This document shows, piece after piece, positions 32,754 through 41,671 of a stretch of 64,000 nucleotides of DNA. The DNA is from Streptomyces sp. WMMC500 (lineage in GTDB: Bacteria > Actinomycetota > Actinomycetes > Streptomycetales > Streptomycetaceae), in NCBI RefSeq assembly GCF_027497195.1, contig NZ_CP114905.1, positions 2,342,001-2,406,000 of the forward strand, in the 5' to 3' direction. The position numbers and the translations under genes were made by a program. The notes beneath the pieces were generated by a model. It saw only the letters and a list, made by a program, of their open reading frames with translations, searched no databases and was not told the DNA's origin. The first letter of the stretch is position 1, and every line of letters starts with the position of its first letter.

Positions 32754-33970
32754 CCCGCGGCTCCCATCCGCTGGTCCTGCTGCGCCGGCTGCTCGTCGTG
32801 TGCGCCTCCGCCGGCGTCGGCTTCCTGCTGCTCGCCGCCCTGGGTCACGCCTCGCCCGAGCAACTGCTGTGGTGCGCGGCGCCGCTGGCGGCCACCGTCC
32901 ACTTCGCGGTGGCCGTGGCGCGTACGGACCCGCACGCCAAGCCGTCGCCGGGGCTGTCCTCCGCGGGCTTCGGACCGGCCGCCGCGCCGGTGGTGGCGGC
33001 GGTGACGACGGCGGTGTCGTGCCTGCTGGGCAGCGCGCTGGCGCTGCTGTTCTTCCTGCACCTGCGCGGCGAGCTGGCGGGGCTGCCGTTCGACGGCGCC
33101 GCCGCCGCGCTGCTCGGCGCCGGCGGCCCGCTGCCCGTCGTCGGCGCGCTCACGCTGCTCGCCTGTGTGCCGGCCCTGGCCGCGGCGGCGAGCGCCGTCA
33201 GCCTGCGCCCGCGGCGTACGGCGGCCCGGTACTCCGCTGCCGCGGCGGCGCGGCTGCGGGCCCGGCGCGAGGCGGCGGACGCGGCCGGCGCGGACGACGC
33301 CGGGATGACCGCGCCGCGGCCGGTCGGCGCGGCGACGGACGACCCGCCGATCCCCGCCGACCTGCCGTGGGGCACCGCGCTGGCGACGACGGGCCTGGCC
33401 CTCGGCGCGTACGCGGGCAGCTTCGCGGGCGCCGGGGACGCCGCGGAGCTGAAGCTGCCGCTGCCCGGCGGCTCCGGCGTCGCGCCGCCCGCGGTCGTCG
33501 CGAGCTGGGTGCTGATCGCCGCCGGGCTGATCCTCGCGGGCCCCGGCGTCGTGCACGTGTGCGGCAGGCTGCTGTGCGCCCTGCACCCCGGTGCGCTGCG
33601 GCTCCTCGCCGGGCGGGTGCTCCAGCAGGAGGCCGGCCGCGTGGGCCGCCCGCTGGGCGCGCTGTGCGCGGTGGCGGCGGGCGGGGTGCTGTGCACGCTG
33701 GTGTGGCCGGACGGCGACGACGCCCGGTCGCTCGGCCCGTTGACGGTGCTGGGCGCGGCTCTGGTGGTGGGCTGCGCCCTGGCGACGGTGTGCATGGCGG
33801 CGCTGGAGTCCAAGCGCGCCCGCACCCACACCACGACGGCCCTCCTCCGCCTCGGCGCCTCCCCCCGCCTCCTGCGCCGCGCGGCCCTGCTGCGCACGAC
33901 GGCGCTCCTGGCGGCCTTCACCCCGCTGGCCGCGGCACTGGGCGAACTGGCGTCGCTGCCGCTGCGCTAA
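32735..33970 (+). CDS. ABC transporter permease (FtsX/MacB-like), partner of the preceding ATPase
   Basis: This is a 411-residue membrane protein starting at GTG 32735 behind GGAGG, inside the 3' end of the ATPase gene. About seven or eight hydrophobic segments are visible (LLVVCASAGVGFLLLAAL; AAVTTAVSCLLGSALALLFFL; ASWVLIAAGLILAGP). A cytoplasmic-looking RTHTTTALLRLGASPRLLRRAAL between late helices resembles the FtsX coupling region. The substrate is unknown. In some streptomycete locus layouts such a pair follows the polyamine genes. Confidence 0.8.
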   Translation: MLSLRLARGSHPLVLLRRLLVVCASAGVGFLLLAALGHASPEQLLWCAAPLAATVHFAVAVARTDPHAKPSPGLSSAGFGPAAAPVVAAVTTAVSCLLGSALALLFFLHLRGELAGLPFDGAAAALLGAGGPLPVVGALTLLACVPALAAAASAVSLRPRRTAARYSAAAAARLRARREAADAAGADDAGMTAPRPVGAATDDPPIPADLPWGTALATTGLALGAYAGSFAGAGDAAELKLPLPGGSGVAPPAVVASWVLIAAGLILAGPGVVHVCGRLLCALHPGALRLLAGRVLQQEAGRVGRPLGALCAVAAGGVLCTLVWPDGDDARSLGPLTVLGAALVVGCALATVCMAALESKRARTHTTTALLRLGASPRLLRRAALLRTTALLAAFTPLAAALGELASLPLR

Positions 33971-34022
33971 GCCTGTCCCGTCGTTCGAGGCCGGGAGCCG
34001 CGGGCAGGGCCGGCCGGACGGC

Positions 34023-35537
34023 TCACGGCGCGAGGAGTTCATCGAAATTGGTGAGGTGCGTCCCGTGACGCACGTTCGATCCCTCCAGGACGGCCGCCTT
34101 CAGAATCTCCCGGTCCACCTCCTCACTGCGGCGGGGGGAGGCCACGCCGGGCGTGTGCTCGTAGTTCCACGCGATGACGTCGAGGAACACCGGGGCCTTC
34201 AGTTTCCAGCCGCTGGACAGCAGCGCCTGCGCGAAGGCGGGATAGGGGGTGTGCTGAGGATTGCCGAGCCAGTCGCGCAGATCGGTCTCCGCGACGCTGA
34301 AATCCACGCCGATTCCTCCCAGCGCACGAATGGTGTCCGCCGGGGACATCTCCACCGGTGCCGGCGTGGGGGGCGGCAGCGGGCGTCCGTCCGGCGGCGT
34401 GTGGGGGTTGTAGCCGTCGGTGCGGAAAATACAGAAGATCCGCGGCTCACCAGGCCGCCAGGGCCCGAGGCGCTCGACGTGGACCTCGCCCGTGGTATGG
34501 GTGATGTCGAACTTGAGGTGCAGGTCGTCTTCGCCCGGGTAGTTGTTGTCGTAGACCCACAGCTTGACTTCCTGACCGCTCTGCTCGTAGGCGTAGGCGA
34601 GCACCTGGTGGTTGTCGCCGATGTCGAGCGAGTCCGTCTGGATCAAGCCGATCGGGGAGAGCCGCCCGGCGTCGATGTCGTCCCGGATACGGGGCCACTC
34701 GTCCCGGTAGGTCACCCAGGAACGGCCCCGGGCCAGCCCGGTCAACTGGATCACGCCCTCATCGCCGTTGGGGTAGTGCGGCGACGAGTAGCCCAGCCAC
34801 CGGTGCCCGGAGCCGGTGATGTCGAAACTGTCGAGAAGCCGGTCCCTGATGAACTGGAAAAGGGGATCGGTCTCGGAATCGGGTGCCGTGGTCGTGGCGG
34901 GCGGCAGCTTGCCGGCGGCGAAGTAGTCCATGGCACCGAACGTCATGCCACCGCACATGCCGGCGCGGGCCTGCGTGATGGGGAGCCAGCCGTCATCGAC
35001 ACGGGCGAGCGCCAGCACACTGGCGGCCTCCTCGCCGAGTTCGTCGAGCAGTCGGTTCCAGAGGAAGCCCAGGGTCATGGCGGGAAGACCGGGTTTCCAC
35101 GAGTTGCGAAACTGGAAGCCGTTGACCGACGGGGTGAAGTTCGGAACCCGGCGGCGTGCGGTTTCCCGGAAGCGGATGGTGAGCCGCGCATGGTGCCCCT
35201 GGCCGCCGCTGAACGCCGCTTCGAATCCGGGCGGTGCCCGGATATGGAAGGTGTTGCCGTACGGTGACTCGACGAGCGGGCTGTTGAAGTATATGTACAA
35301 CTGTCGCGCCGGGTCGCCGTTCACGTTGTAGTACACCTTGCCCTCGGTACCGCTCGTCGGTACGAGGGTCAAATCTCCTTCGGCCCGCCATTCCGCGGTG
35401 GCGCCGGGGGCGATGGGGCTGGCCCGGGAGGGATACCACGGATCGGTCCAGTCACCTGATTTCATGCTGTCCGTGGCCCAGACGAGGGGGAAGGACGAGT
35501 CGTTGCGGATCTCCACCGCCATACGTATGCGTGACAC
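34023..35537 (-). CDS. Aegerolysin-like domain fused to a papain-like cysteine peptidase domain
   Basis: This is a 504-residue protein with no signal peptide. Residues 1-125 look like a beta-sandwich of the aegerolysin type (VEIRNDSSFPLVW; IAPGATAEW; SGTEGKVYYNVNG; YIYFNSPLVESPYGN). Residues ~145-375 have a cysteine-peptidase layout: C195 in ARAGMCGGMTFGAMDYF, H310 in GDNHQVLAYAYE, and D330/N331 in LWVYDNNYPG. A C-terminal region of about 100 residues (IRALGGIGVDFSVAE) is of unknown type. The GTG at 35537 has GCGAGG upstream. The codons are less G/C-biased than in neighbours, suggesting recent acquisition. Domain names are my inference from sequence pattern. Confidence 0.68.
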   Translation of the reverse strand: MSRIRMAVEIRNDSSFPLVWATDSMKSGDWTDPWYPSRASPIAPGATAEWRAEGDLTLVPTSGTEGKVYYNVNGDPARQLYIYFNSPLVESPYGNTFHIRAPPGFEAAFSGGQGHHARLTIRFRETARRRVPNFTPSVNGFQFRNSWKPGLPAMTLGFLWNRLLDELGEEAASVLALARVDDGWLPITQARAGMCGGMTFGAMDYFAAGKLPPATTTAPDSETDPLFQFIRDRLLDSFDITGSGHRWLGYSSPHYPNGDEGVIQLTGLARGRSWVTYRDEWPRIRDDIDAGRLSPIGLIQTDSLDIGDNHQVLAYAYEQSGQEVKLWVYDNNYPGEDDLHLKFDITHTTGEVHVERLGPWRPGEPRIFCIFRTDGYNPHTPPDGRPLPPPTPAPVEMSPADTIRALGGIGVDFSVAETDLRDWLGNPQHTPYPAFAQALLSSGWKLKAPVFLDVIAWNYEHTPGVASPRRSEEVDREILKAAVLEGSNVRHGTHLTNFDELLAP

Positions 35538-35756
35538 CGTGATCGCCTCGCTTCAGAGTCACCCGGACGCGCACGCCCCACGCGACGAGCGCGCCCGGAG
35601 CAGGGTCACTTCCAGGCTCCGACGGCGGTTCCGGTCGTGCAACCCGGGGCCGCGGCGCCTCCCTCCTGCGGGGGACGCTCCGTCCCCCGTCGTAGCGCGG
35701 GCGGCTGGCTCCGTCGCGTGACGACCCGGCGGGTGCGCGCTGCCTAGCCTCCCCGC

Positions 35757-36968
35757 ATGAGGACGTACGGAGACATCACCGCCCGGCGCACACTCGCTTC
35801 CCTCCTGGGGCTGCTGCTGGCGCTCACCGCCTGCGGCGCGGACCGCGGCGAGGACGTGCGGGAGCTGCGGGACGACGGCGGCACCGCCGCCGTGGGCACG
35901 CGGGGCCACGCGCCCGGCCGGACGGACCCCGCCGATCCCGCCGCCCGCGCGGTGGAGAAGTATCTCGACGAGGTCTGGCCCGACGGCGCCCCCGGCACCG
36001 TTGTCGCCGCCCGCGGCGGCGACCTCGTGACCTGCTCCGGGCGCGGCCTCGCCGACATCAGGGACGGCCGCCGCACGCGCTGCGGCACCGTCTACGACAT
36101 CGCGTCGATGACCAAGCAGTTCACCGCCGCCGCGATCGTCAAGCTCCAGTCCGAGGGCCGGCTGCGCACCACCGACCGCCTCGGCCGGTACGTCGACCGC
36201 GTCCCCGCCGACAAGCGCGGCATCACGCTGCACCACCTGCTCACCCACACCGCCGGCCTCCCCGAGGCCGTCGGCGACGACTACGACCCCCTCTCCCGCG
36301 ACGAGTTGGTCGCCGCCGCCCTCGCCACCCCCCTCGACACCCCGCCCGGCGAGACCTACGCCTACTCCAACACCGGCTACAGCCTCCTCGCCGCCGTCGT
36401 GGAGAAGGCGTCCGGCACCGACTACGAGGCGTACCTCGCCGACCGCCTCTTCCGACCCGCCGGCATGACCGACACCGGCTACGTCCTGCCCGACTGGGAC
36501 ACCGACCGCATCGCCACCGAGTACGACGAGAAGGGCCGCCCGCAGGGCACTCCCCTGGATCACCCCTGGGCCGCCGACGGCCCGTACTGGAACCTCCGCG
36601 GCAACGGCGGCATGCTCTCCACCGCCCGCGACATGCTCCGCTGGCACCGCGCCCTGCTCGGCGACCGCATCCTCGGCGACCACGAGAAGTCCCTGCTCTT
36701 CCGGCCGTACGTCTCCGAGGGCGAGGCCGGCGGCATCGAGTCCTTCTACGGCTACGGCTGGAGCATCCTCGATCTCGACGGCTCCCGCCTCGCCACCCAC
36801 GACGGCGGCAACGACTGGTCCGGCGGCCGTGTCGCCCGCTACCTGGACGACGGCGTGCTGGTCTTCTGGATCAGCAACCACGTGGCGCGCGCCGGGCGGT
36901 GGGACGTCGCCGCCGGGGACCGGGAGCTGGTCACCGGAATCGCCGAACGGGTGCGCGCCCGCCCGTAG
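35757..36968 (+). CDS. Serine hydrolase lipoprotein (beta-lactamase/D-Ala-D-Ala carboxypeptidase fold)
   Basis: This is a 403-residue exported protein. A signal sequence ends in lipobox LTAC (C26). Class-C/PBP4-like motifs are S117-x-x-K120 (SMTK), Y203-S-N, and the third box HDGG near residue 345. The family includes esterases, DD-peptidases and beta-lactamase-like enzymes, and the sequence alone does not decide between them. TAGCCT (35744-35749) ends 7 nt before the ATG, so the message may be leaderless. Confidence 0.88.
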   Translation: MRTYGDITARRTLASLLGLLLALTACGADRGEDVRELRDDGGTAAVGTRGHAPGRTDPADPAARAVEKYLDEVWPDGAPGTVVAARGGDLVTCSGRGLADIRDGRRTRCGTVYDIASMTKQFTAAAIVKLQSEGRLRTTDRLGRYVDRVPADKRGITLHHLLTHTAGLPEAVGDDYDPLSRDELVAAALATPLDTPPGETYAYSNTGYSLLAAVVEKASGTDYEAYLADRLFRPAGMTDTGYVLPDWDTDRIATEYDEKGRPQGTPLDHPWAADGPYWNLRGNGGMLSTARDMLRWHRALLGDRILGDHEKSLLFRPYVSEGEAGGIESFYGYGWSILDLDGSRLATHDGGNDWSGGRVARYLDDGVLVFWISNHVARAGRWDVAAGDRELVTGIAERVRARP

Positions 36969-36977
36969 GGTGGGCCC

Positions 36978-38081
36978 ATGCCGCACTCGCCGTTCGAGAT
37001 CGAGTCCCTCGCCGAGTTCGACGCCGCCGTCGCCTCCGGCTCCATCAGCGGGTTCCGCGTGCAGTCCGTCGATCTGACGGCCCGTACGCGGCTGCTGCTC
37101 ACCGCCGACGTGCACGGCGCGGTGTTCCTCGGCTGCCCGATGGCCGAGGAGGCGGCGCGGCGCGTGCAGCGCGACGGCGCGCTGGTCTTCCCCGTGGTGC
37201 CGGATCTGCCGTTCGACCCGTACCGGGGTGCGCTGTACACCGCGGACGAGCTGTTCGCGGGCCTGGCGCGGGGGTACGAGGAGACGCCGGACGCCCGCTC
37301 GTACGCCTGGTTCCGCCGCACCCGTGCCGAGCACGACATATTCGCCGCCGTGATCCGCGGCATGCACGACGAGTCGATGTCCAACGCCCTCGACGAGCGG
37401 CTGCGCGCGGGCCGCCCGGTCGTCGGCGTCATGGGCGGGCACGCCCTGGCGCGCGGCGGCGAGGACTACGCGGGCGCGGCCCGGCTGGGCCGGGCGCTGG
37501 TGCGCGCCGGGTTCGACGTGGCCACCGGCGGCGGGCCCGGCGCCATGGAGGCGGCCAACCTGGGGGCGTACGGCGCGGAGTTCGACGACGCGACGCTCGA
37601 CGAGGCGGTGCGGATGCTGGGCAAGGCGCCGTCGTTCAGCCCGTCGGTGGCCCAGTGGGCGGACGCGGCGTTCGCGGTACGGGAGCGGTGGCCGGGCGGC
37701 GGCGACTCGATCGGCATTCCCACGTGGTTCTACGGCCACGAGCCGCCGAACGCCTTCGCCGGCCACATCGCGAAGTACTTCACGAACGCGCTCCGCGAGG
37801 ACGGCCTGCTGGCCCGCAGCACGGCGGGCGTGGTGTTCCTGCCGGGCGCGGCGGGCACGGTGCAGGAGGTCTTCGACGCGGCGACGCCCAACTACTACGA
37901 GTCGCGCGGCGCACCGCGGCCGATGGTGCTGGTGAACCGCGACCACTGGACGGCGCGGCTGCCGGCGTGGCCGTTGCTGTCGGCACTGGCGGCGGGCCGG
38001 TCGATGGCACCGCGGATCGCGCTCGTCGACACGGTGGACGAGGCCCCGCAGGCGCTGCTGCGACTGGGAGCGGCGGACTAG
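36978..38081 (+). CDS. LOG-family Rossmann-fold protein
   Basis: This is a 367-residue protein. The LOG nucleotide-binding motifs are present in altered form: GGGPGAMEAAN, and PGAAGTVQE where PGGxGTxxE is usual. True cytokinin-activating LOG proteins are about 190 residues. This longer form has an extra N-terminal ~130 residues and resembles proteins of the YgdH/PpnN class. A nucleotide 5'-monophosphate phosphoribohydrolase role is plausible. It starts 9 bp after the serine hydrolase stop, so the two are probably co-transcribed. Confidence 0.82.
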   Translation: MPHSPFEIESLAEFDAAVASGSISGFRVQSVDLTARTRLLLTADVHGAVFLGCPMAEEAARRVQRDGALVFPVVPDLPFDPYRGALYTADELFAGLARGYEETPDARSYAWFRRTRAEHDIFAAVIRGMHDESMSNALDERLRAGRPVVGVMGGHALARGGEDYAGAARLGRALVRAGFDVATGGGPGAMEAANLGAYGAEFDDATLDEAVRMLGKAPSFSPSVAQWADAAFAVRERWPGGGDSIGIPTWFYGHEPPNAFAGHIAKYFTNALREDGLLARSTAGVVFLPGAAGTVQEVFDAATPNYYESRGAPRPMVLVNRDHWTARLPAWPLLSALAAGRSMAPRIALVDTVDEAPQALLRLGAAD

Positions 38082-38205
38082 GGACGGGCTCGGGGAGATG
38101 TAGCCCGCGGGGGTCTCGGGGGCGGAGCCCCGGCATCGGGTACAAGCCGCGGAGATCAGTGACGGCATTGTCCGTGACCAACAGTGTTGAGCGTGTTGTT
38201 GCGGT

Positions 38206-38251
38206 GGGTGCGTACCCGAGAGGGCGGCGAATCGCGCTCTCGGGTACACCC
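38206..38251. terminator. Hairpin between convergent genes
   Basis: A stem of TACCCGAGAG/CTCTCGGGTA, extended by GGGTG/CACCC across a 2-nt bulge, encloses a 14-nt loop. It lies between the LOG-family gene and the convergent NB-ARC regulator, so it likely acts as a two-way terminator. The rest of 38082-38340 shows nothing recognisable. Confidence 0.65.
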
Positions 38252-38340
38252 TTGGGTGCGGGTGGTGCCGATCGTGGAGCTGTGGGCGGTGCCGAACTCT
38301 GCGACGTGCCGCCCCCTGCCCTCGCCACCCGGGCGCCTGC

Positions 38341-40872
38341 TCACGGGTCGCGCTGTTCGCCCCGGGCCTCGGGCCGGCGATGGGGTCCCGCGGCGGTCGG
38401 GGCGGGGTTCTCGGCCAGCAGGGCGCCGAGGGCGGCGGCTTCGGGGGTGCCGAGTTCGCCGAACAGTTCCAGGGCCCGCTGCCACTGGGCGCGGGCCGCG
38501 TCCGGCTGGGCCAGCAGTTGGTGGCAGTGGCCACTCTCCTCCAGGGCCCGCGCCTGCTGGTAGCGGTCGCCCAGCTCCGCGGCGCGGTCGGCGGCCAGCC
38601 GGTGGCATTCCAGCGCCTGCTGGGCCCGCGCAGCCCCGCCCGAGACGCGCAGCGTGGTGCCCAGCTCGTTGAGAAGCGCCACCTCGGCGCTGCGGTGGCC
38701 GATCTCCCGGACCACTTCAAGCGCCTCGTGGATGGCGGTCAGGGCCGCCGGGTAATGCCCGGAGTGCCGTTGGATGGAGCCGATGGTGCCCAGCACGTTG
38801 GCCTCGCTGACCCGGTCACCCACTGTTTGCGCGACGGCGAGGATCTCTCGGCTCATGGCCAGGATCTCGGCACCGGTCTCGAACGTCTCCGCGAAGCGGC
38901 CCAGCGGCTCGTACCACGCTCCGCGTGCGCCCAGCCGGTCGTGCCCACCGTCCGGCGCGGCCAGTTCCCGGGCGATCGCCAGCGCCGCCGTGTAGTGGTC
39001 GCGGGCCTCCGGGTATCGGCCCTGGTGCTGGAGCACCTCGCCGAGGTTGCCCAGTGCCCATCCCTCGCCCGCCCGGTCGCCCAGCGCGCGGAAACCCCTC
39101 AGCGCCTGCCGGAAGCTGGACTCGGCCCGCGGGAAGCGGCCCAACCGCCAGTGCACCGCGCCGAGTCGGGCCAACGCGACGGCCCGGGTGGCGGGGTCCG
39201 GGTCCTCGGCGGCCAGGCCGTGCAGCGCCTCAGCCTCCGGATAGTGGCCGGCGGTGTCGAGGTAGCGGGCGAGCAGCCCGGAAAGCACCCCCGCGTGACC
39301 GGCACCCTCCCTTTGCCCGCCGCCTCGCTGCGCGCCCCCGTCGGCGGCGGCCACCGCGACGGCGAGCAGGCCGTCCCGTTCGCTCTCCATCCACGCCGCG
39401 GCGGCCCGCCGGTCGCCCGGCGCGGGCAGTTCCGGTCCGCCGGGCCCGGGATCCGGGCGGCGGTGGCGCTCGTACGGCGCCAAGACGTCCATCGCCCGCG
39501 CGGCGGCGTGCCGGTGGTAGGACAACAACCGCTCGAACGCCGCCCTTCGGGTCCGCGCCGGTTGCTCGTCGTGGGCGCGGGCCGTCGCGTAGACGCGTAC
39601 CAGATCGTGGAACTCGTACCGCCCGGGTGCCGGCTGGCGCAGGAGGTGGGCGGCGTGCAGGGCGGCAAGCCCGGCCGCGGCAGCCGGCCGGTCGGTCCCG
39701 GTGAGCGCGGCGGCGGCCCAGGAGTCCACATCGGGGCCCGGGTGGCAGGCCAGCAGCCGGAACAGTCGCCGGCAGTCGGGCGCCAGGCTCTCGTAGGAGA
39801 GCCGGAGCGCCAGCTCGACGCTGTCCTCGCAGCGCAGCCGGGTCCGCTGCCCGGTGAGGAGTTCCAGGTGGTCGGCGAGGGTCCAGCCGAACCGGTCCCG
39901 GATCCGCCCGGCCACCACCCCGAGCGCCAGCGGTAGGTGGCCGATCGAGCCGGCGATCAGCGCGGCGGTCGCCGGGTCGGCATCTACACGCTCCGCGCCC
40001 GCGGTCCTGCGCAGCAGGTCCAGCGACTCGCGCGGGCTGAACACCTCAAGCGGCAGCCGCTCGGCGCCGGTCAGTCCGGTCAGCCGATGGCGGCTGGTGA
40101 CCAGGGTCCGGCAGCCCTCGCCGAGCAGCAGCGGCGCCACCTGCGCCGCCGATCCCGCGTCGTCCAGCACCACCAGCGTGCGCAGCCGGGTGGCCCGGCG
40201 GCGGAACTCGCGTACGCGTCCGGCCGCGTCCAGCAGCCGGATGCGGTCGGCGGACATCCCCAGCCGCCGCAGGAACCCTTCGAGCACTGCCTCCGGGGCG
40301 GCCGGCGGCAGGTCGGGAGCGTGCCCGCGGAGGTTGACCCAGAGGACCGCGCCGAACCGTTCGCGCCGCAGCAGCAGGTGAACGGCACGCACGGCCAGGG
40401 TGGTCTTACCGATCCCCGCCATGCCCTCCACGACCGTCACACGCGGGGCCACGCTCGGCGCCAGCAACACGGCCAACTCGGCCTCGCGGCCGGTGAACGC
40501 CGGGAGGTCGTCGGGCGGCGTACCCGCCACCGTGGCCACCCCGGCGCCCGCCGAACCGCCGACCACCCGCGCGTGGGCCGCCCGCCAGCGGCCGGCCCCG
40601 CCGGCCACCAGCGCCTCGGCCACGTCGGCCAGCAACTCCGCGTCGAGCCGACGGCGGCCCGGCCGGAAGCACCGGTGCACGGTGTCGAAGGCGGGCACCT
40701 CGGGCACCCCGCGATCGGCCCGGGCGCGCACGACCCGCCGGTGCACCTCCCGCTCCGACACACCTGCCCAGACGCGTAACTCCCGCAACCGGGACACCAG
40801 GTCGTCCACCGTCCTGGCACCATCCGGCTGCGGCAGCGCGCCATCGTCGCCTTCGCGTACGGAGGACGTCAT
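38341..40872 (-). CDS. HTH-NB-ARC-TPR signal-transduction ATPase
   Basis: This is an 843-residue regulator. Residues ~15-95 form a helix-turn-helix-like segment (LVSRLRELRVWAGVSEREVH). An NB-ARC ATPase follows, with Walker A GMAGIGKTTLAVRAV, Walker B LRTLVVLDDAG and TLVTSRHRL. A winged-helix region (LSYESLAPDCRRLFRLLACH) leads to about six TPR units from residue ~490 (LGNLGEVLQHQGRYPEARDHY). This is the architecture of streptomycete SARP-like or XRE/NB-ARC regulators. The ATG at 40872 follows GGGGGGAG. It lies immediately downstream of the I36 inhibitor gene on the same strand. Confidence 0.88.
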   Translation of the reverse strand: MTSSVREGDDGALPQPDGARTVDDLVSRLRELRVWAGVSEREVHRRVVRARADRGVPEVPAFDTVHRCFRPGRRRLDAELLADVAEALVAGGAGRWRAAHARVVGGSAGAGVATVAGTPPDDLPAFTGREAELAVLLAPSVAPRVTVVEGMAGIGKTTLAVRAVHLLLRRERFGAVLWVNLRGHAPDLPPAAPEAVLEGFLRRLGMSADRIRLLDAAGRVREFRRRATRLRTLVVLDDAGSAAQVAPLLLGEGCRTLVTSRHRLTGLTGAERLPLEVFSPRESLDLLRRTAGAERVDADPATAALIAGSIGHLPLALGVVAGRIRDRFGWTLADHLELLTGQRTRLRCEDSVELALRLSYESLAPDCRRLFRLLACHPGPDVDSWAAAALTGTDRPAAAAGLAALHAAHLLRQPAPGRYEFHDLVRVYATARAHDEQPARTRRAAFERLLSYHRHAAARAMDVLAPYERHRRPDPGPGGPELPAPGDRRAAAAWMESERDGLLAVAVAAADGGAQRGGGQREGAGHAGVLSGLLARYLDTAGHYPEAEALHGLAAEDPDPATRAVALARLGAVHWRLGRFPRAESSFRQALRGFRALGDRAGEGWALGNLGEVLQHQGRYPEARDHYTAALAIARELAAPDGGHDRLGARGAWYEPLGRFAETFETGAEILAMSREILAVAQTVGDRVSEANVLGTIGSIQRHSGHYPAALTAIHEALEVVREIGHRSAEVALLNELGTTLRVSGGAARAQQALECHRLAADRAAELGDRYQQARALEESGHCHQLLAQPDAARAQWQRALELFGELGTPEAAALGALLAENPAPTAAGPHRRPEARGEQRDP

Positions 40873-41004
40873 CCGCTCCCCCCGGAGACCCGCCCGATAC
40901 GAGCGTTCACCTACCCGCGGCGCGCCCCCGCCATTCCCGGGCGCGACGGGGACCCCGCCGTGGCGGTCCACCCACGACCACCCCGGCGGCGCTTCGCCCG
41001 GCGA

Positions 41005-41502
41005 TCAGTTCGGGCAGCCGGTGGAGTTGTGGCGGCACAGGGAGCCGATGAGGTAGCGGCCACTGAGGTTGCCTCTGTCGCCGGCGACGGTGCTGCCGAT
41101 GCGGCTCTTGTATCCCGGGTCCAGGTAGTAGTGGTAGCGGTATGCGGTGCGGTTGTAGACCGAGTGGGGGATGACTTCGTTGCGGATCCAGGAGCAGGCC
41201 GCAAAGACGTCCGGGTAGTTCCTCCCGAAGGTGCACCGCAGGCCCTGGCCGTTCTCGCCGGACCAGAAGCAGATGTAGCCGACGGGGCAGTCGCCGTACG
41301 CGGCGGTGCCGACGTCGTCGCCGAAGCCGGCGGCCTGGCCGGGAGCGAGCGACAGAGGGACGTGCGCCGGAGCGGCCTGTGTCGCGGAGGCCACCGGAGC
41401 GGCTTCCGACGCGAAAACCGCCGGCGCGGCGGTCAGGAGCGAGCCGAGCAGCGTCGCGATCACCATCGCCACGGGCGCCAGGAGTCGTGAGAGAAAGCGC
41501 AA
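41005..41502 (-). CDS. Secreted peptidase inhibitor, family I36 (SMPI-like)
   Basis: This is a 165-residue secreted protein. A signal peptide (residues ~1-30, LAPVAMVIATLLGSLLTAAPAVFA) and short propeptide precede a beta-gamma-crystallin-like domain starting CPVGYICFWSGENGQG. Six cysteines fit three disulfides. Streptomyces I36 proteins inhibit thermolysin-like metalloproteases, so self-protection or control of secreted proteases is likely. The start is an unusual TTG (41502) directly behind GAGGAGGG. A third-position bias weaker than in core genes and the accessory context suggest horizontal acquisition. Confidence 0.87.
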   Translation of the reverse strand: MRFLSRLLAPVAMVIATLLGSLLTAAPAVFASEAAPVASATQAAPAHVPLSLAPGQAAGFGDDVGTAAYGDCPVGYICFWSGENGQGLRCTFGRNYPDVFAACSWIRNEVIPHSVYNRTAYRYHYYLDPGYKSRIGSTVAGDRGNLSGRYLIGSLCRHNSTGCPN

Positions 41503-41574
41503 GGTGTTCCCTCCTCAGGCGGTGAGCCTGTGAGCCGCATCCTCACGCGGGGCCCCGGTGGCAGTCCTGCATCC

Positions 41575-41600
41575 CGGTCAAAGTCGGTCAGCGTCGGTGA
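41575..41600. repeat. Three helically phased direct repeats upstream of the I36 gene
   Basis: CGGTCA, CGGTCA and CGGTGA begin at 41575, 41585 and 41595, a strict 10-bp period, about 75-95 bp upstream of the TTG start. On the minus strand they read TGACCG-type units. Phased heptamer-like repeats are typical of SARP or response-regulator sites. No clear -35/-10 pair is visible in this 169-bp gap. Confidence 0.45.
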
Positions 41601-41671
41601 CCCGCAGCGGCCTTCGTGCAGGTGCGGGCCGGCACCGGGGGCGGGGCCGGGGAGCAACCCCCGCCGCCCGC

